Assembly (NCBI RefSeq): GCF_003867015.1
Contig: NZ_CP032548.1
Coordinates: 1,369,001-1,433,000, forward strand
Source of the DNA: Tenacibaculum singaporense
GTDB taxonomy: Bacteria; Bacteroidota; Bacteroidia; Flavobacteriales; Flavobacteriaceae
DNA length: 64,000 bases
Direction: 5' to 3'
In this document: positions 1 through 9,590 of the stretch, one piece after another
How the letters are laid out: every line of letters begins with the position of its first letter
Numbering within the stretch: the first letter of the stretch is position 1
Notes under the pieces: model-generated
Databases searched by the model: none
Told to the model about the DNA's origin: nothing
Seen by the model: only the letters and a program-made list of their open reading frames with translations
Translations under genes and position numbers: made by a program

Positions 1-986
1 TGAACTTCAGTGAATAAAGGTTTTATGTAACTCCAAGTTAACCAAGTAAAAGAAGCTATTAGACCTAAAGTAACAAAATCACTTACTACAAAAGTATTAA
101 TATAGTTGTTTGTTAATACAGGAGCTAATGCTTGTAACCAAAGTACCCCAACAATACTTAAACATAAAAGACACCATTTTTTTACAACTGCATATTGGTA
201 GTATAAAGAATATAATGTTATAGGTATTGCAAGTAAACTAATAGTATATGAAATTACAGGATTAGAAATTTGAGTAAAGGTTAAAAGAGATAACCCTATA
301 AAATAAAGCATACTAAAATCACTTAATTTATATCCTTTTAAAATTTCAGCACCTTTTGAGGTTAATACAGCATCACAATCTTTTTTATCATCAGCTCCTG
401 AACAAAAGGCGTCACCAATAGATGTTTTCAATCCAAGTTCATGCTTTATAATTGCAACACTAATAACAGCTCCAGTAATTGATAGTAGAAAATAAAAAGT
501 GTTATACCACGAAGTTGAATTGTTAAAAACAAAGAATAAAGCAAAAACAGCAAGTAGAGAAAAACCAATAGTTTTTACTAGCTTGGAGTTGTTTTTGGTT
601 GTTTGATAGTCTTCTGTTTCTTCAACAGCAACAATAATTCCTGTAAATTTATTTAGAAATTCACTTTCAGTAAGTTTCGTTTTTTTGTTTTCAGAATCGT
701 AAATTATGTAATCTAACTTTTTTCTTTCTACTACAATCAAATCTTGGCCATAATCACTGTTTACTTGAGCAATAAAACAGTTGGGTAATTGTGAAAGAGT
801 TTCTGAATTAACAGGAACATCGGCAGCAACATTTTCAATATTGAAATGATCTAACACTCCTGTAATTGCATGTAAACTAGGATAAGAAGGATGACTTTGA
901 ATTTGAAAAGCTAATTCTTCTTTGTCAAAAGAAATACTATTTTTCTTAAGTAATTTTTGTACTAGATTGATTAATGTGTCTTTCAA
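1..986 (-). CDS. C39-like / vitamin K epoxide reductase family membrane protein (C-terminus outside window)
   Basis: The frame opens at a TTG at 986 (in-frame stop just upstream, no ATG available) and stays open to the window edge, so the protein is incomplete. Residues 1 to about 125 resemble a peptidase C39 fold (HPSYPSLHAITGVLDHF, then GQDLIVVERKKLDYIIYD) but lack the N-terminal catalytic Cys and the usual active-site His, so this part is probably a non-proteolytic C39-like domain. From about 137 on come roughly six hydrophobic helices with the four cysteines of the VKOR family: a loop pair C195/C204 (CSGADDKKDC) and the redox CxxC C272/C275 (WCLLC). VKOR proteins pass electrons from thiols to quinone and so drive disulfide formation. 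In Bacteroidetes such fusions are often found near peptide-export genes and may continue into a thioredoxin domain; the missing part would show that. Family call fairly sure, role inferred. Confidence 0.8.
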   Translation of the reverse strand, partial: MKDTLINLVQKLLKKNSISFDKEELAFQIQSHPSYPSLHAITGVLDHFNIENVAADVPVNSETLSQLPNCFIAQVNSDYGQDLIVVERKKLDYIIYDSENKKTKLTESEFLNKFTGIIVAVEETEDYQTTKNNSKLVKTIGFSLLAVFALFFVFNNSTSWYNTFYFLLSITGAVISVAIIKHELGLKTSIGDAFCSGADDKKDCDAVLTSKGAEILKGYKLSDFSMLYFIGLSLLTFTQISNPVISYTISLLAIPITLYSLYYQYAVVKKWCLLCLSIVGVLWLQALAPVLTNNYINTFVVSDFVTLGLIASFTWLTWSYIKPLFTEV

Positions 987-1026
987 AAGTAAATAAGTTT
1001 TTAAGGATAGCTATTTTTAATCTTCC

Positions 1027-1060
1027 CAAAGCTATATGTTGATAATTATTTTTTCGCAAA
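1027..1060 (-). promoter_or_regulatory. Bacteroidetes-type promoter for the C39-like/VKOR gene
   Basis: On the minus strand a TTTG (1057-1060) is followed after 22 bases by TAGCTTTG (1027-1034), matching the TAnnTTTG -7 consensus of Bacteroidetes. The predicted transcript would start near 1020, about 34 bases before the TTG start at 986. Confidence 0.5.
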
Positions 1061-1065
1061 AAAAA

Positions 1066-1082
1066 CCATAAAAAAAGTATGG
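1066..1082 (-). terminator. Short hairpin with T run after the response regulator gene
   Basis: On the minus strand CCATA and TATGG form a five-pair stem with a T-rich loop, followed directly by eight T. It lies 23-39 bases after the response regulator stop. The stem is short, so this is only a weak candidate. Confidence 0.35.
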
Positions 1083-1104
1083 AAAAACCGTAGTTTTTAT
1101 TTTT

Positions 1105-1788
1105 TTAAATGAATCCTTTCTCTTTTGCTACTAATATTAACTCTCTGTCTCCTTTAGCTTTAACATTGAATATTTTTTTTAAATGTCGTTTTCGTTTTTC
1201 AATACTAGCTGCAGAAAGTGGTATATAGTTAGGCATGTCTTTCATTTTAGAACCTAATGAAAGTTCATATAGAATTTGTCGGTCTATTGAGTCTATAGAA
1301 AAATTGTTTGAAACTTCTTTTCTCAAAAGGCTTAAAACAGTTTTACTATAATAAGGAATATTGTTTGTTACATTTTTTATAGCGTTTTTTAACTCTTTTG
1401 AAGTTAGATCACTTTTAACAAGAAAACCTTCAGGATTTAAGCTTTTAAATATATTGTGAATTCTATAGTTGTCATTACAATCAGTTGAAACAATCAGTTT
1501 TGTACTTGGTAGTAGTTTTCTGATTAAAAGACCTAAATCTTCGCCGGATAAAATTTTTCTGTTCTTAGCAGGTGAAAGTTTTAAATCTAAAACAACAAAG
1601 TTTAGAGAGGTTTCTTTTTCAATTGTCTTTTTTATAATATCGTAAGCTCCATTACAATTATAGGTAATGTCCGTGTTAAAATTAAAATTTGGGTTTAATC
1701 TAGCTATTTTAGATATTATGTTCTTGTACGTTTCGCAAATAAGCGGGCAATTATCCGCTAATAAGGCAGATTGTTTTTCTTTTCTCAT
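1105..1788 (-). CDS. LuxR-type DNA-binding response regulator
   Basis: A 227-residue protein with an N-terminal receiver domain and a C-terminal helix-turn-helix of the NarL/LuxR type. In the receiver part, D12 starts the acidic pocket, D68 (VVLDLKL) is the expected phosphorylated aspartate, S101/T102 follow strand 4 and K125 (GFLVKSD) is the conserved lysine. Residues 165-227 hold the DNA-binding part (SIDRQILYELSLGSKMKDM, then AASIEKRKRHLKKIF). No histidine kinase lies beside it, so it is an orphan regulator here or is served by a distant kinase. It precedes the C39-like/VKOR gene on the same strand with a 118-base gap that carries a separate promoter, so co-transcription is not needed. Targets unknown. 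Confidence 0.8.
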   Translation of the reverse strand: MRKEKQSALLADNCPLICETYKNIISKIARLNPNFNFNTDITYNCNGAYDIIKKTIEKETSLNFVVLDLKLSPAKNRKILSGEDLGLLIRKLLPSTKLIVSTDCNDNYRIHNIFKSLNPEGFLVKSDLTSKELKNAIKNVTNNIPYYSKTVLSLLRKEVSNNFSIDSIDRQILYELSLGSKMKDMPNYIPLSAASIEKRKRHLKKIFNVKAKGDRELILVAKEKGFI

Positions 1789-1925
1789 GTTTAAATAATT
1801 TCGGGGGGAATACTATTTAATTGATTCTTTTACAAAAAATCAGCTCATAAATTTATATAAACTAATTTAAAATCAAAAAAAATATGTATAAAATAAATTA
1901 CTTGTCAATGAGAAATATTGTTATC

Positions 1926-4751
1926 TCACTTTTTTAACTCTTTTTTTAAGAATTTTGCTGTGTAGCTTTTTTTGTGTTCAGAAACTTCTTCAGGAGTTCC
2001 AAATGTTAATACTTTACCGCCTTTTTTACCACCTTCTATACCTATATCAATAATATAATCGGCGAGTTTAATTACATCCAAGTTGTGTTCAATAATTAAA
2101 ACAGTGTTTCCTTTATCTGCTAACTTATTTAAAACATCCATCAACACACGAATATCTTCAAAATGAAGTCCAGTTGTTGGTTCGTCTAATATATAAAAGG
2201 TATTTCCAGTATCTCTTTTTGATAACTCTGATGCTAATTTAATACGTTGTGCTTCTCCACCAGAGAGAGTAGTAGACTGTTGTCCGAGTGTAATATACCC
2301 TAAACCAACATCTTTAATTGTTTTTAATTTTCTATAGATCTTAGGAATATGCTCAAAAAATACTGTAGCTTCGTTGATTGTCATTTCTAAAATATCAGAA
2401 ATCGACTTTCCTTTATAACGAATTTCTAAAGTTTCTCGGTTAAAACGTTTTCCTTGGCAAGTTTCACATTCTACATGAACATCTGGTAAAAAATTCATTT
2501 CTATTACACGAACACCACCACCTTGACAGGTTTCACAACGTCCACCTTTTACATTAAAACTAAAACGACCTGGTTTATACCCTCTAATAGAAGCTTCTGG
2601 AGTTTTAGCAAATAAACTACGTATTTCACTAAACACTCCAGTATAGGTAGCTGGGTTTGAACGTGGAGTTCTACCAATAGGAGATTGATCAATATCAATT
2701 ACTTTATCAATATGTTCTAAACCTTCAATTTTTTTGAAAGGCATTGGTTTTTTAACCGCTCGATAAATGTGTGCATTTAGGATAGGGTAGAGGGTTTCGT
2801 TGATTAAAGTAGATTTTCCACTACCAGAAACACCTGTGACACAAATCATCTTTCCTAAAGGAAATTCCACGGAAACATTTTTTAAGTTGTTTCCAGAAGC
2901 GCCTTTTAATGAGATTGTTTTTCCGTTTCCGTCACGACGCTTTTTAGGAACCTCAATTTCTTTTCTTCTCGATAAATAGTCAGCAGTGAGAGTATCGTGA
3001 CTTTTTAAATCGTCAAAGTTGCCTTCGCTAACAATTTCTCCTCCATGACGACCTGCACCTGGACCAATATCTAACACAAAATCAGCATTCTTAATCATAT
3101 CCTCATCATGCTCAACCACTAAAACAGAATTTCCAACATCACGAAGTTTAATTAAAGAGTCAATTAATTTTTGATTATCACGTTGATGTAAACCAATACT
3201 AGGTTCATCTAAAATATATAAAACACCTACAAGTTGTGAACCTATTTGTGTTGCAAGTCTAATGCGTTGGGCTTCTCCTCCAGAAAGAGATTTTGAAGTT
3301 CTGTCTAATGTTAAATAATCTAACCCAACATCCAATAAAAACTGAATGCGTGTGCGGATTTCTTTTAAAATTTCAGAAGCAATAGTTAATTGTTTTTCAG
3401 ATAGTTTTTTATCAACTTTTTGAAACCAACTAGCTAACTCTAACACATCCATTTGGGCTAAATCACTAATGTTTTTATCGGTGATTTTAAAATGAAGTGC
3501 TTCTTTTTTTAAACGCTTTCCATCACAAACCGAACAAGTAACTTCATCCATAAAACCTTTTGCCCAACGTTTGATGGAAGTGCTTTCTGAGTTTTTATAT
3601 TGATTCTCAATAAAGGCAATGATACCTTCAAAATCAATCTCATAATTTCTGGTAACTCCAGCAGTTTTTGATTGAATTTCAAACTTTTCTTTTCCTCCAT
3701 GAAGAATAATCTCCATAGCTTCTTTAGGAATACTTTTTATAGGGTCGGTTAACTTAAAGTTATAACGCTCAGCAATAGTTTGAAGCTGTTTAAAAATCGA
3801 ACTATTTTTTTGTTCACCTAAGGGTGCAATTCCTCCGTTTTTAATAGAAATGCTATCGTCTGGAATTACTTTTTGATGGTTTATCTCGTTGGTAATTCCT
3901 AGTCCGTTGCAGTGTGAACAAGCTCCTTTTGGTGAGTTGAACGAAAAAGTGTTTGGTTCGGGGTTAGGGTAGGCAATTCCTGTAGTTGGACACATCAGTT
4001 CACGACTAAAATAACGAGGCTTTTCATCATCAACATCTATTACCATTAAAATATTATCACCCGTGTATAATGCAGTTCTAATAGTCTCTTCTAGGCGTTT
4101 TTCGGCAGCATCATTTACAACTAATCGATCGATAACCACTTCGATATCATGTGTTTTGTAACGATCGAGCTTCATGCCCTTTTCAATCTCTCTAATTTCT
4201 CCATCCACACGAACACGAACAAAACCTTGTTTAGAAATTTGTTCAAATAATTCGCGATAATGCCCTTTTCTCGATTTAATTAATGGTGCAAGAATGGCAA
4301 TGCGTTTTCCGTCAAAATCCTTTAAAATTAATTTTCTGATTTGTTCGTCAGAATAACTTACCATTTTTTCACCTGTATTGTATGAGTAAGCATCTGCTGC
4401 ACGAGAAAATAATAAACGAAGAAAATCGTAAATTTCAGTAATAGTTCCTACGGTAGAACGAGGACTTTTGTTTGTTGTTTTTTGTTCAATAGAAATTACA
4501 GGAGAAAGTCCGTCTATTTTATCAACATCAGGTCTTTCTAACCCGCCTAAAAACTGACGTGCATAAGCTGAGAAAGTTTCAATATAACGACGTTGTCCTT
4601 CAGCATAAATGGTGTCGAAAGCTAAAGAAGATTTTCCACTCCCGCTTAAACCAGTAATTACAACTAGCTTTTCACGAGGAATTTTAACATCAATATTCTT
4701 TAAATTATGAGCTCGGGCTCCGTAAACTTCTATGTATTCTTGTTCTTTCAA
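1926..4751 (-). CDS. uvrA: Excinuclease ABC subunit A
   Basis: A full-length UvrA of 941 residues, the damage-recognition ATPase of nucleotide excision repair, which loads UvrB. Two ABC modules are visible. The first has Walker [10 protein letters not shown] near residue 33 and signature [15 protein letters not shown] near 490; the second has Walker [10 protein letters not shown] near 640 and signature [15 protein letters not shown] near 830. Zinc-binding cysteines appear as [16 protein letters not shown] and the C-terminal pair CETCQGGG and CETCQGK. The start is a TTG at 4751; no in-frame ATG lies nearby and the family's N-terminal motif ([16 protein letters not shown]) begins only seven residues later. 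A TAACTTTG -7 element sits about 25 bases upstream, giving a very short leader. Confidence 0.97.
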   Translation of the reverse strand: MKEQEYIEVYGARAHNLKNIDVKIPREKLVVITGLSGSGKSSLAFDTIYAEGQRRYIETFSAYARQFLGGLERPDVDKIDGLSPVISIEQKTTNKSPRSTVGTITEIYDFLRLLFSRAADAYSYNTGEKMVSYSDEQIRKLILKDFDGKRIAILAPLIKSRKGHYRELFEQISKQGFVRVRVDGEIREIEKGMKLDRYKTHDIEVVIDRLVVNDAAEKRLEETIRTALYTGDNILMVIDVDDEKPRYFSRELMCPTTGIAYPNPEPNTFSFNSPKGACSHCNGLGITNEINHQKVIPDDSISIKNGGIAPLGEQKNSSIFKQLQTIAERYNFKLTDPIKSIPKEAMEIILHGGKEKFEIQSKTAGVTRNYEIDFEGIIAFIENQYKNSESTSIKRWAKGFMDEVTCSVCDGKRLKKEALHFKITDKNISDLAQMDVLELASWFQKVDKKLSEKQLTIASEILKEIRTRIQFLLDVGLDYLTLDRTSKSLSGGEAQRIRLATQIGSQLVGVLYILDEPSIGLHQRDNQKLIDSLIKLRDVGNSVLVVEHDEDMIKNADFVLDIGPGAGRHGGEIVSEGNFDDLKSHDTLTADYLSRRKEIEVPKKRRDGNGKTISLKGASGNNLKNVSVEFPLGKMICVTGVSGSGKSTLINETLYPILNAHIYRAVKKPMPFKKIEGLEHIDKVIDIDQSPIGRTPRSNPATYTGVFSEIRSLFAKTPEASIRGYKPGRFSFNVKGGRCETCQGGGVRVIEMNFLPDVHVECETCQGKRFNRETLEIRYKGKSISDILEMTINEATVFFEHIPKIYRKLKTIKDVGLGYITLGQQSTTLSGGEAQRIKLASELSKRDTGNTFYILDEPTTGLHFEDIRVLMDVLNKLADKGNTVLIIEHNLDVIKLADYIIDIGIEGGKKGGKVLTFGTPEEVSEHKKSYTAKFLKKELKK

Positions 4752-4774
4752 AGTGAGGATTTTACCAAAAACAG

Positions 4775-4782
4775 CAAAGTTA
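4775..4782 (-). promoter_or_regulatory. -7 promoter element for uvrA
   Basis: Minus-strand TAACTTTG fits TAnnTTTG. The predicted transcription start is near 4768, about 17 bases upstream of the TTG start. No good TTTG -33 element is seen at the usual distance. Confidence 0.45.
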
Positions 4783-4811
4783 CCAAAACCAAATTTATTT
4801 TGAAGCAGTGA

Positions 4812-4843
4812 TTGTCAACAAATAAACTGAAAATAGTATCTTG
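4812..4843 (+). promoter_or_regulatory. Promoter overlapping the 5' end of the methyltransferase gene
   Basis: TTG at 4812-4814 and TATCTTG at 4837-4843 form a plausible -33/-7 pair with a 22-base spacer. The predicted transcription start, 4849-4851, falls on the best ATG (4851), so the message would be nearly leaderless. Confidence 0.4.
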
Positions 4844-4850
4844 CGTATCA

Positions 4851-5669
4851 ATGAGTGGTTTAGGTATAGAAATACACGAAACAGCGTTTGTTACATCAAC
4901 TTTTAGGTCTTTAAATGAAGATTTGAGTAGAGATGTATATGCGAAGCTTTGGAATAATTCTCGAACAAATGTTTTAGTGAAAAAATACCTCAATCAAGTT
5001 TGTGTAGAGGAGGTTTCGGCTCATTGTTTGAGAAATCGATTCTTTCTTGAAGAGATTGAAAAGCTTAGACCAGAAGTTCTAATTAATTTTGGTTCAGGCT
5101 TTAGTATGTATCCTTTTTTATTAGATCAAAGTATAATAAATATTGAAATAGATAAGAAAGAAATAGTTGATTATAAAAAGGAAAAAGTTAAAGAGTTTCA
5201 AAATCAAGAAGAATTGCCAAAAAGAACAATCCATTTTATAGGGGTCGATTTTAGTGAGGATTATGTTGAGGATTTACTCAAAAGAATTAAAGCAATTAAA
5301 AAAAATAAAACCTCATTTATTTTAATAGAAGGTGTGCTGTTTTTTTTATCAAGAAATGACACTGATAAGCTTTTTGATTTCTTTTCGATATTACAAAAAG
5401 AAGGGGATTATATAGGAAGTGCTTCTTTTCAAAAAGGTTTAAAAAAATCAGAAGGGTTTAAAAAATTACTCGACTTTTGTAATAAAGAAATGGTAAAAAC
5501 TGAGGCATCAGATTGGCAGACGATTGAAGATGGTTTTTATAAAGAAAATAAAAGTTATGATTTAATAAATCATCAAGACTATTTTAGCCTTTCCAAAAAA
5601 TATAATAATGAAGTGAAGTTAGAAAAAGATTTAATTTTAAATGAGAATTTTTATATCTTGAAAAAATAG
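4851..5669 (+). CDS. Class I SAM-dependent methyltransferase, leucine carboxyl methyltransferase (PPM1) family
   Basis: A 272-residue protein from the ATG at 4851. The pattern fits the LCMT/PPM1 family of S-adenosylmethionine O-methyltransferases: N-terminal ETAFVTSTFRSL, a glycine-rich cofactor loop NFGSGFSMYPF near residue 85, an acidic strand end NIEID, and FILIEGVLFFLSRND near 160, equivalent to the EGV.MYL motif of the family. The substrate is unknown; bacterial members act on diverse carboxylates and polyketide-like compounds. A TTG at 4812 in the same frame would add 13 residues, but that stretch reads as promoter sequence and the family homology starts at MSGLGIEIHETAF. It is divergent from uvrA and starts a plus-strand run, with 4 bases to the next gene. 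Confidence 0.65.
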   Translation: MSGLGIEIHETAFVTSTFRSLNEDLSRDVYAKLWNNSRTNVLVKKYLNQVCVEEVSAHCLRNRFFLEEIEKLRPEVLINFGSGFSMYPFLLDQSIINIEIDKKEIVDYKKEKVKEFQNQEELPKRTIHFIGVDFSEDYVEDLLKRIKAIKKNKTSFILIEGVLFFLSRNDTDKLFDFFSILQKEGDYIGSASFQKGLKKSEGFKKLLDFCNKEMVKTEASDWQTIEDGFYKENKSYDLINHQDYFSLSKKYNNEVKLEKDLILNENFYILKK

Positions 5670-5673
5670 TGTA

Positions 5674-5901
5674 ATGAAATTCATCCATTCTGTACGACAT
5701 TTTTTTGAACGACATGGTTTTAATGTATCATCTAGATTTGCAGACCGTTTAGGTATGCGAGCTACCAATGTACGGCTGTTTTTTATATACATATCGTTTG
5801 TAACAGTAGGTTTGTCTTTCGGCTTGTATTTAACCATGGCGTTTTTACTGCGTTTAAAAGATATGATTTATACAAAAAGAACTTCTGTTTTTGATTTATG
5901 A
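5674..5901 (+). CDS. PspC-like small membrane protein
   Basis: A 75-residue protein that resembles the PspC domain: an amphipathic N-terminal part (FHERHGF-like region, then RFADRLGMRATNVRLFFIY) followed by one hydrophobic helix, about residues 38-60 (FVTVGLSFGLYLTMAFLL). PspC proteins sit in the inner membrane and take part in envelope-stress responses in proteobacteria; what the short flavobacterial versions do is not established. It starts 4 bases after the methyltransferase stop and overlaps the K+ channel gene by 4 bases (ATGA), so the genes are very likely co-transcribed. Confidence 0.65.
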   Translation: MKFIHSVRHFFERHGFNVSSRFADRLGMRATNVRLFFIYISFVTVGLSFGLYLTMAFLLRLKDMIYTKRTSVFDL

Positions 5902-6902
5902 TAAACACCGTATTTAAATCAAGATTATATAAAGCTATAACTTATTCTGTACTGATTGTTTCAATAGGAGTGTTAGGTTATATGTTGTTTTTTGAGTATT
6001 CTTTTATAGATGCTTTATATATGACAATTATAACCATTAGCACTATTGGTTTCGGAGAAGTGCATCCGTTTGGTACAGGAGAAAAGCTATTTACTATTGG
6101 GTTAATAATATCTAGTTTGTTTATTTTTGGTTATGCGGTATCTTCATTTTCTGAATATTTAATCAGCGGGCAATTTTTTCATCAACTAAAAGTAAAAAAA
6201 GTGCAAAAACAAATAGAACAATTAGAAGGACATACTATTGTATGTGGTTATGGAAGAAATGGTAAGCAAGCTATTTCAAAATTAAAAAATTACAAGAAGC
6301 AGATAGTGGTCGTTGAAAAATTTGAAGGAATAGCAAGACAGTTGGATGAAAAAGGAGTGTTAACTATTCAAGGAGATGCAACGCTTGATGAAACACTACT
6401 AAGAGCCGGTATTATGAGTGCTAAAAACTTAATAATTGCTTTGCCGTCTGATGCTGATAACTTGTTTGTAGTGTTAACAGCAAAACAATTAAATAAAGAT
6501 TGTAAAATAATTAGTAGAGCATCAAAAGAAACCTCGTATAGTAAATTAAAAATTGCAGGAGCAGATAATGTGATAATGCCAGATAAGTTAGGTGGTTCAC
6601 ATATGGCTTCTTTAGTGGTTACTCCAGATGTTATAGAGTTTGTTGATAGATTAACTATAGAAGGAGAAACTACTGCAAATTTAGAAGAAGTAGCTATTAA
6701 TGGTTTACCTGAAAAATATATTGACAAGACAATTTTAGACTTAGATTTAAGGAGAAAAACTGGATGTACAGTGATAGGATATCGTACTCCAGATAAAGAC
6801 TATATTATCAATCCAGAAGCGTCTGTAAAATTAGAAGCAGGAGGTAATTTAATCGTTTTAGGTCGGCCAGAACAAATAGAAACGCTTAGAAGAATTTTTT
6901 AA
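5898..6902 (+). CDS. Potassium channel with RCK (TrkA-N/TrkA-C) domains
   Basis: A 334-residue two-helix K+ channel subunit. TM1 lies at about residues 10-32, the pore helix and selectivity filter at about 45-55 (ITISTIGFGE, a variant of TVGYGD) and TM2 at about 64-88. A cytoplasmic RCK-N domain follows, with the nucleotide-binding glycine motif GYGRNGKQA near residue 115 and an acidic strand end VVVEK, then an RCK-C domain at about 250-334. Such proteins form tetramers gated by ligand binding to the RCK ring. It overlaps the preceding PspC-like gene by 4 bases and the following reductase by 1 base, so these form one transcription unit. The ion is inferred from the filter. Confidence 0.9.
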   Translation: MINTVFKSRLYKAITYSVLIVSIGVLGYMLFFEYSFIDALYMTIITISTIGFGEVHPFGTGEKLFTIGLIISSLFIFGYAVSSFSEYLISGQFFHQLKVKKVQKQIEQLEGHTIVCGYGRNGKQAISKLKNYKKQIVVVEKFEGIARQLDEKGVLTIQGDATLDETLLRAGIMSAKNLIIALPSDADNLFVVLTAKQLNKDCKIISRASKETSYSKLKIAGADNVIMPDKLGGSHMASLVVTPDVIEFVDRLTIEGETTANLEEVAINGLPEKYIDKTILDLDLRRKTGCTVIGYRTPDKDYIINPEASVKLEAGGNLIVLGRPEQIETLRRIF

Positions 6903-7801
6903 TGAAGAAAGTCGTTGTAACTGGAAGCAATGGTTTACTGGGGCAAACTCTAGTAAATCTATTATTAGAGGAGAAAGAAAAGTATCAAGTTATAGGTTTT
7001 TCAAGAGGGGAAAATAGAAGTGGAAGAAGTGATTTCGATTATGTTTCAATTGATATTACAGACGAAGCTTTGTTTTATGATAAACTTTCGGAGTACAAGC
7101 CTGAAGTTATTGTTAATACGGCGGCAATGACAAATGTTGATGCTTGCGAAACCAACAAGAAAGTTTGTGATAAATTAAATGTAGATGTAGTTAGGTGTTT
7201 GAAAAACTATTCTGAAGAGCATAAAACTCATTTAATACATATTTCAACCGATTTTATATTTGATGGTAAAGCGGGCCCGTATAAAGAGACCGATACAGCT
7301 AACCCATTAAGTTATTATGGGGTTTCAAAGCTGAAATCAGAAGAAATTTTAACAAGATCTACGATAGATTATACTATTTTACGCACCATATTAGTTTACG
7401 GAAAAGTATATGATATGTCTCGTAGCAATATAGTGTTGTGGGTAAAACAAATGTTGGAAGAAAGGAAAGAAATTACAATAGTAAACGACCAGTTTCGCAT
7501 GCCAACCTATGCAGAAGATTTAGCACTTGCATGTAAGCTATCAATAGATAAAAAAGCTTTAGGAATCTTTAATGTATCATCAAATACACTGTTGAGTATT
7601 TACGATATAGCCCAGCAAATAGCAGAGGCTTTTAAGTTAGATAAAAGCTTAATAAAACCAATTTCTACAGCTACGCTTAATCAAACAGCAAAACGACCAG
7701 CTATAACAGGTTTTGACTTGTCTAAAACAAGAGAATATCTGGGTTTAAACCCAAAATCATTTCAAGAAGATTTACAAAAATTTAAAGAAAAACTAACGTA
7801 A
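6902..7801 (+). CDS. RmlD-like sugar-nucleotide reductase (extended SDR)
   Basis: A 299-residue extended short-chain dehydrogenase of the RmlD_sub_bind family. The N-terminus carries the NAD(P)-binding motif VTGSNGLLGQ (residues 6-15); NTAAMTNVDACE (72-83), HISTDFIFDG (113-122) and the catalytic Y139xxxK143 (YYGVSK) are typical of dTDP-4-dehydrorhamnose reductases. Related enzymes include MAT2B-like proteins, and no rhamnose genes lie nearby, so the true substrate is open. The ATG overlaps the channel stop by one base (TAATG). It is the last gene of the 4.85-7.8 kb run; a weak hairpin (ACAAC/GTTGT, about 7813-7832) follows. Confidence 0.8.
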   Translation: MKKVVVTGSNGLLGQTLVNLLLEEKEKYQVIGFSRGENRSGRSDFDYVSIDITDEALFYDKLSEYKPEVIVNTAAMTNVDACETNKKVCDKLNVDVVRCLKNYSEEHKTHLIHISTDFIFDGKAGPYKETDTANPLSYYGVSKLKSEEILTRSTIDYTILRTILVYGKVYDMSRSNIVLWVKQMLEERKEITIVNDQFRMPTYAEDLALACKLSIDKKALGIFNVSSNTLLSIYDIAQQIAEAFKLDKSLIKPISTATLNQTAKRPAITGFDLSKTREYLGLNPKSFQEDLQKFKEKLT

Positions 7802-7886
7802 AAACTATATTTAACAACGAAAACTTGTTGTAAGTACATTTTTTTATGATATTGCGGGCTACTAATTCAAAAATCTAATACATATT

Positions 7887-9578
7887 ATGAACAAAAAACT
7901 ACTTGCATTGCTGTTATTAATGACGCCAATGTTAACATTTGCACAGGAAAAAGGGATTGATCAAATGATTGATGAAGCGTTTAAACCCTTTTCTGATTTT
8001 TTTAGTAGTGTGATTTTCTTTCCTGTATTCGGAACCCCTTTTGTATTGATTTTGTTAGTGGCTAGTGCCGCTTTTTTTACGCTCTATTTTGGATTCCCTA
8101 ATATTCGTCACTTTTTTACTGCAATTAATGTTGTGAGAGGAAAGTATGAGGATATCGAAAAACATGGAGCACAATTATTATATGGAGAAGATGGTATAGC
8201 TCAAGGAGTAGATATGAATGAGGTTGATGATATTGAAGAGCATATAGAAAATGTAGAAAGTTTACATAGTGATTTAGAAATTGATGGAGATATTAAAGAT
8301 ACTATCCGTGATGAAAGTCATGAAGGAGAAGTGTCTCACTTCCAGGCGCTAGCAACAGCGGTTTCTGGTACAGTAGGGAATGGTAATATTGCAGGAGTTG
8401 CATTAGCAATTGCTTTAGGAGGTCCAGGGGCAACTTTTTGGATGATCATTTGTGGTTTACTAGGAATGTCTACAAAGTTTGTTGAATGTACTTTAGGAGT
8501 TCACTATCGTGATGTAGGAGAAGATGGAACAGTATATGGAGGGCCTATGTATTATTTATCTAAAGGATTAAAAGAAAAAGGTTTTGCTACTTTAGGTAAA
8601 ATAGCAGCAGGAGCATTCGCAGTGTTTTGTATCGGAGGATCTTTTGGTGGTGGTAATGCAGCACAATCTAACCAAGCAACAATAGTAATTAAAGAATTAT
8701 TAGGTTTGGAAAGTACAGCAGCTGGAGCTATCATAGGTGTTGTATTAGCTATTTTGGTGGGTATTATAATTATTGGAGGAATTAAAAGGATTGCTTCTGT
8801 AACGGAGAAAGTAGTTCCTTTTATGGCATTGTTGTACTTGTTAGCATGTTTATATATACTAGGGGTAAATTTCTCTTTAATAGATGATGCTATATCTTTA
8901 ATTATAACAGAGGCTTTCAATCCTACAGCAATAGGTGTTGGTGGTGTTATAGGTGTTTTATTGGTAGGATTTAAAAGAGCAGCTTTTTCAAACGAAGCAG
9001 GAGCAGGGTCAGCTTCAATTGCTCACTCTGCAGTGAAAACAAAATATTCTGCATCAGAAGGTTTAGTGGCATTATTAGAGCCGTTTATCGATACTGTATT
9101 AATATGTACAATGACAGCTTTAGTTATCATTATCTTTAACTTCGGAGGAGCTTTTGAATATGGAGGAGATGGTACAGGATCGGTATTTATTGATGGTGTG
9201 GCTTATGAAGGAGCAGGAATCACTTCAAGAGCATTTGCTGCATATATTCCTTTTTCAAATGTCTTCTTAACAGTAGCAGTAGTATTGTTTGCTGTTTCTA
9301 CAATGATTTCTTGGTCGTACTACGGATTGCAATCTTGGAAATTTTTATTTGGTAGAGGAAAAAAAGCAGATTTAACATATAAAATTTTATTCTTAACTTT
9401 CGTGGTAATCGGAGCAGCAGCGAGTATGAAATCTATTTGGGATTTCTCAGATGCAATGATTTTTGCAATGGTATTCCCTAACATGGTAGGTTTATACTTA
9501 TTGATGCCAGTGGTTAAACAGCAACTAAAAAGATATTTAGATGCTATTAACCTTAAAAAAGAAGCAGTAGAAGAATAA
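7887..9578 (+). CDS. Alanine/glycine:cation symporter (AGCS family)
   Basis: A 563-residue secondary transporter that takes up alanine or glycine with Na+ or H+. The family signature is visible in HFQALATAVSGTVGNGNIAGVA near residue 150 and in FKRAAFSNEAGAGSASIAH near 365, and about ten further hydrophobic helices fit the fold. Two features are unusual for the family: the protein begins with a signal-peptide-like stretch (MNKKLLALLLLMTPMLTFAQ), and a strongly acidic hydrophilic segment of about 55 residues (roughly 85-145, rich in D and E) separates the first helix from the conserved core. Flavobacterial relatives may share this. It has its own upstream gap of 85 bases and is followed 12 bases later by the helix-hairpin-helix gene. 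Confidence 0.93.
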   Translation: MNKKLLALLLLMTPMLTFAQEKGIDQMIDEAFKPFSDFFSSVIFFPVFGTPFVLILLVASAAFFTLYFGFPNIRHFFTAINVVRGKYEDIEKHGAQLLYGEDGIAQGVDMNEVDDIEEHIENVESLHSDLEIDGDIKDTIRDESHEGEVSHFQALATAVSGTVGNGNIAGVALAIALGGPGATFWMIICGLLGMSTKFVECTLGVHYRDVGEDGTVYGGPMYYLSKGLKEKGFATLGKIAAGAFAVFCIGGSFGGGNAAQSNQATIVIKELLGLESTAAGAIIGVVLAILVGIIIIGGIKRIASVTEKVVPFMALLYLLACLYILGVNFSLIDDAISLIITEAFNPTAIGVGGVIGVLLVGFKRAAFSNEAGAGSASIAHSAVKTKYSASEGLVALLEPFIDTVLICTMTALVIIIFNFGGAFEYGGDGTGSVFIDGVAYEGAGITSRAFAAYIPFSNVFLTVAVVLFAVSTMISWSYYGLQSWKFLFGRGKKADLTYKILFLTFVVIGAAASMKSIWDFSDAMIFAMVFPNMVGLYLLMPVVKQQLKRYLDAINLKKEAVEE

Positions 9579-9590
9579 GAAACAAAACGA

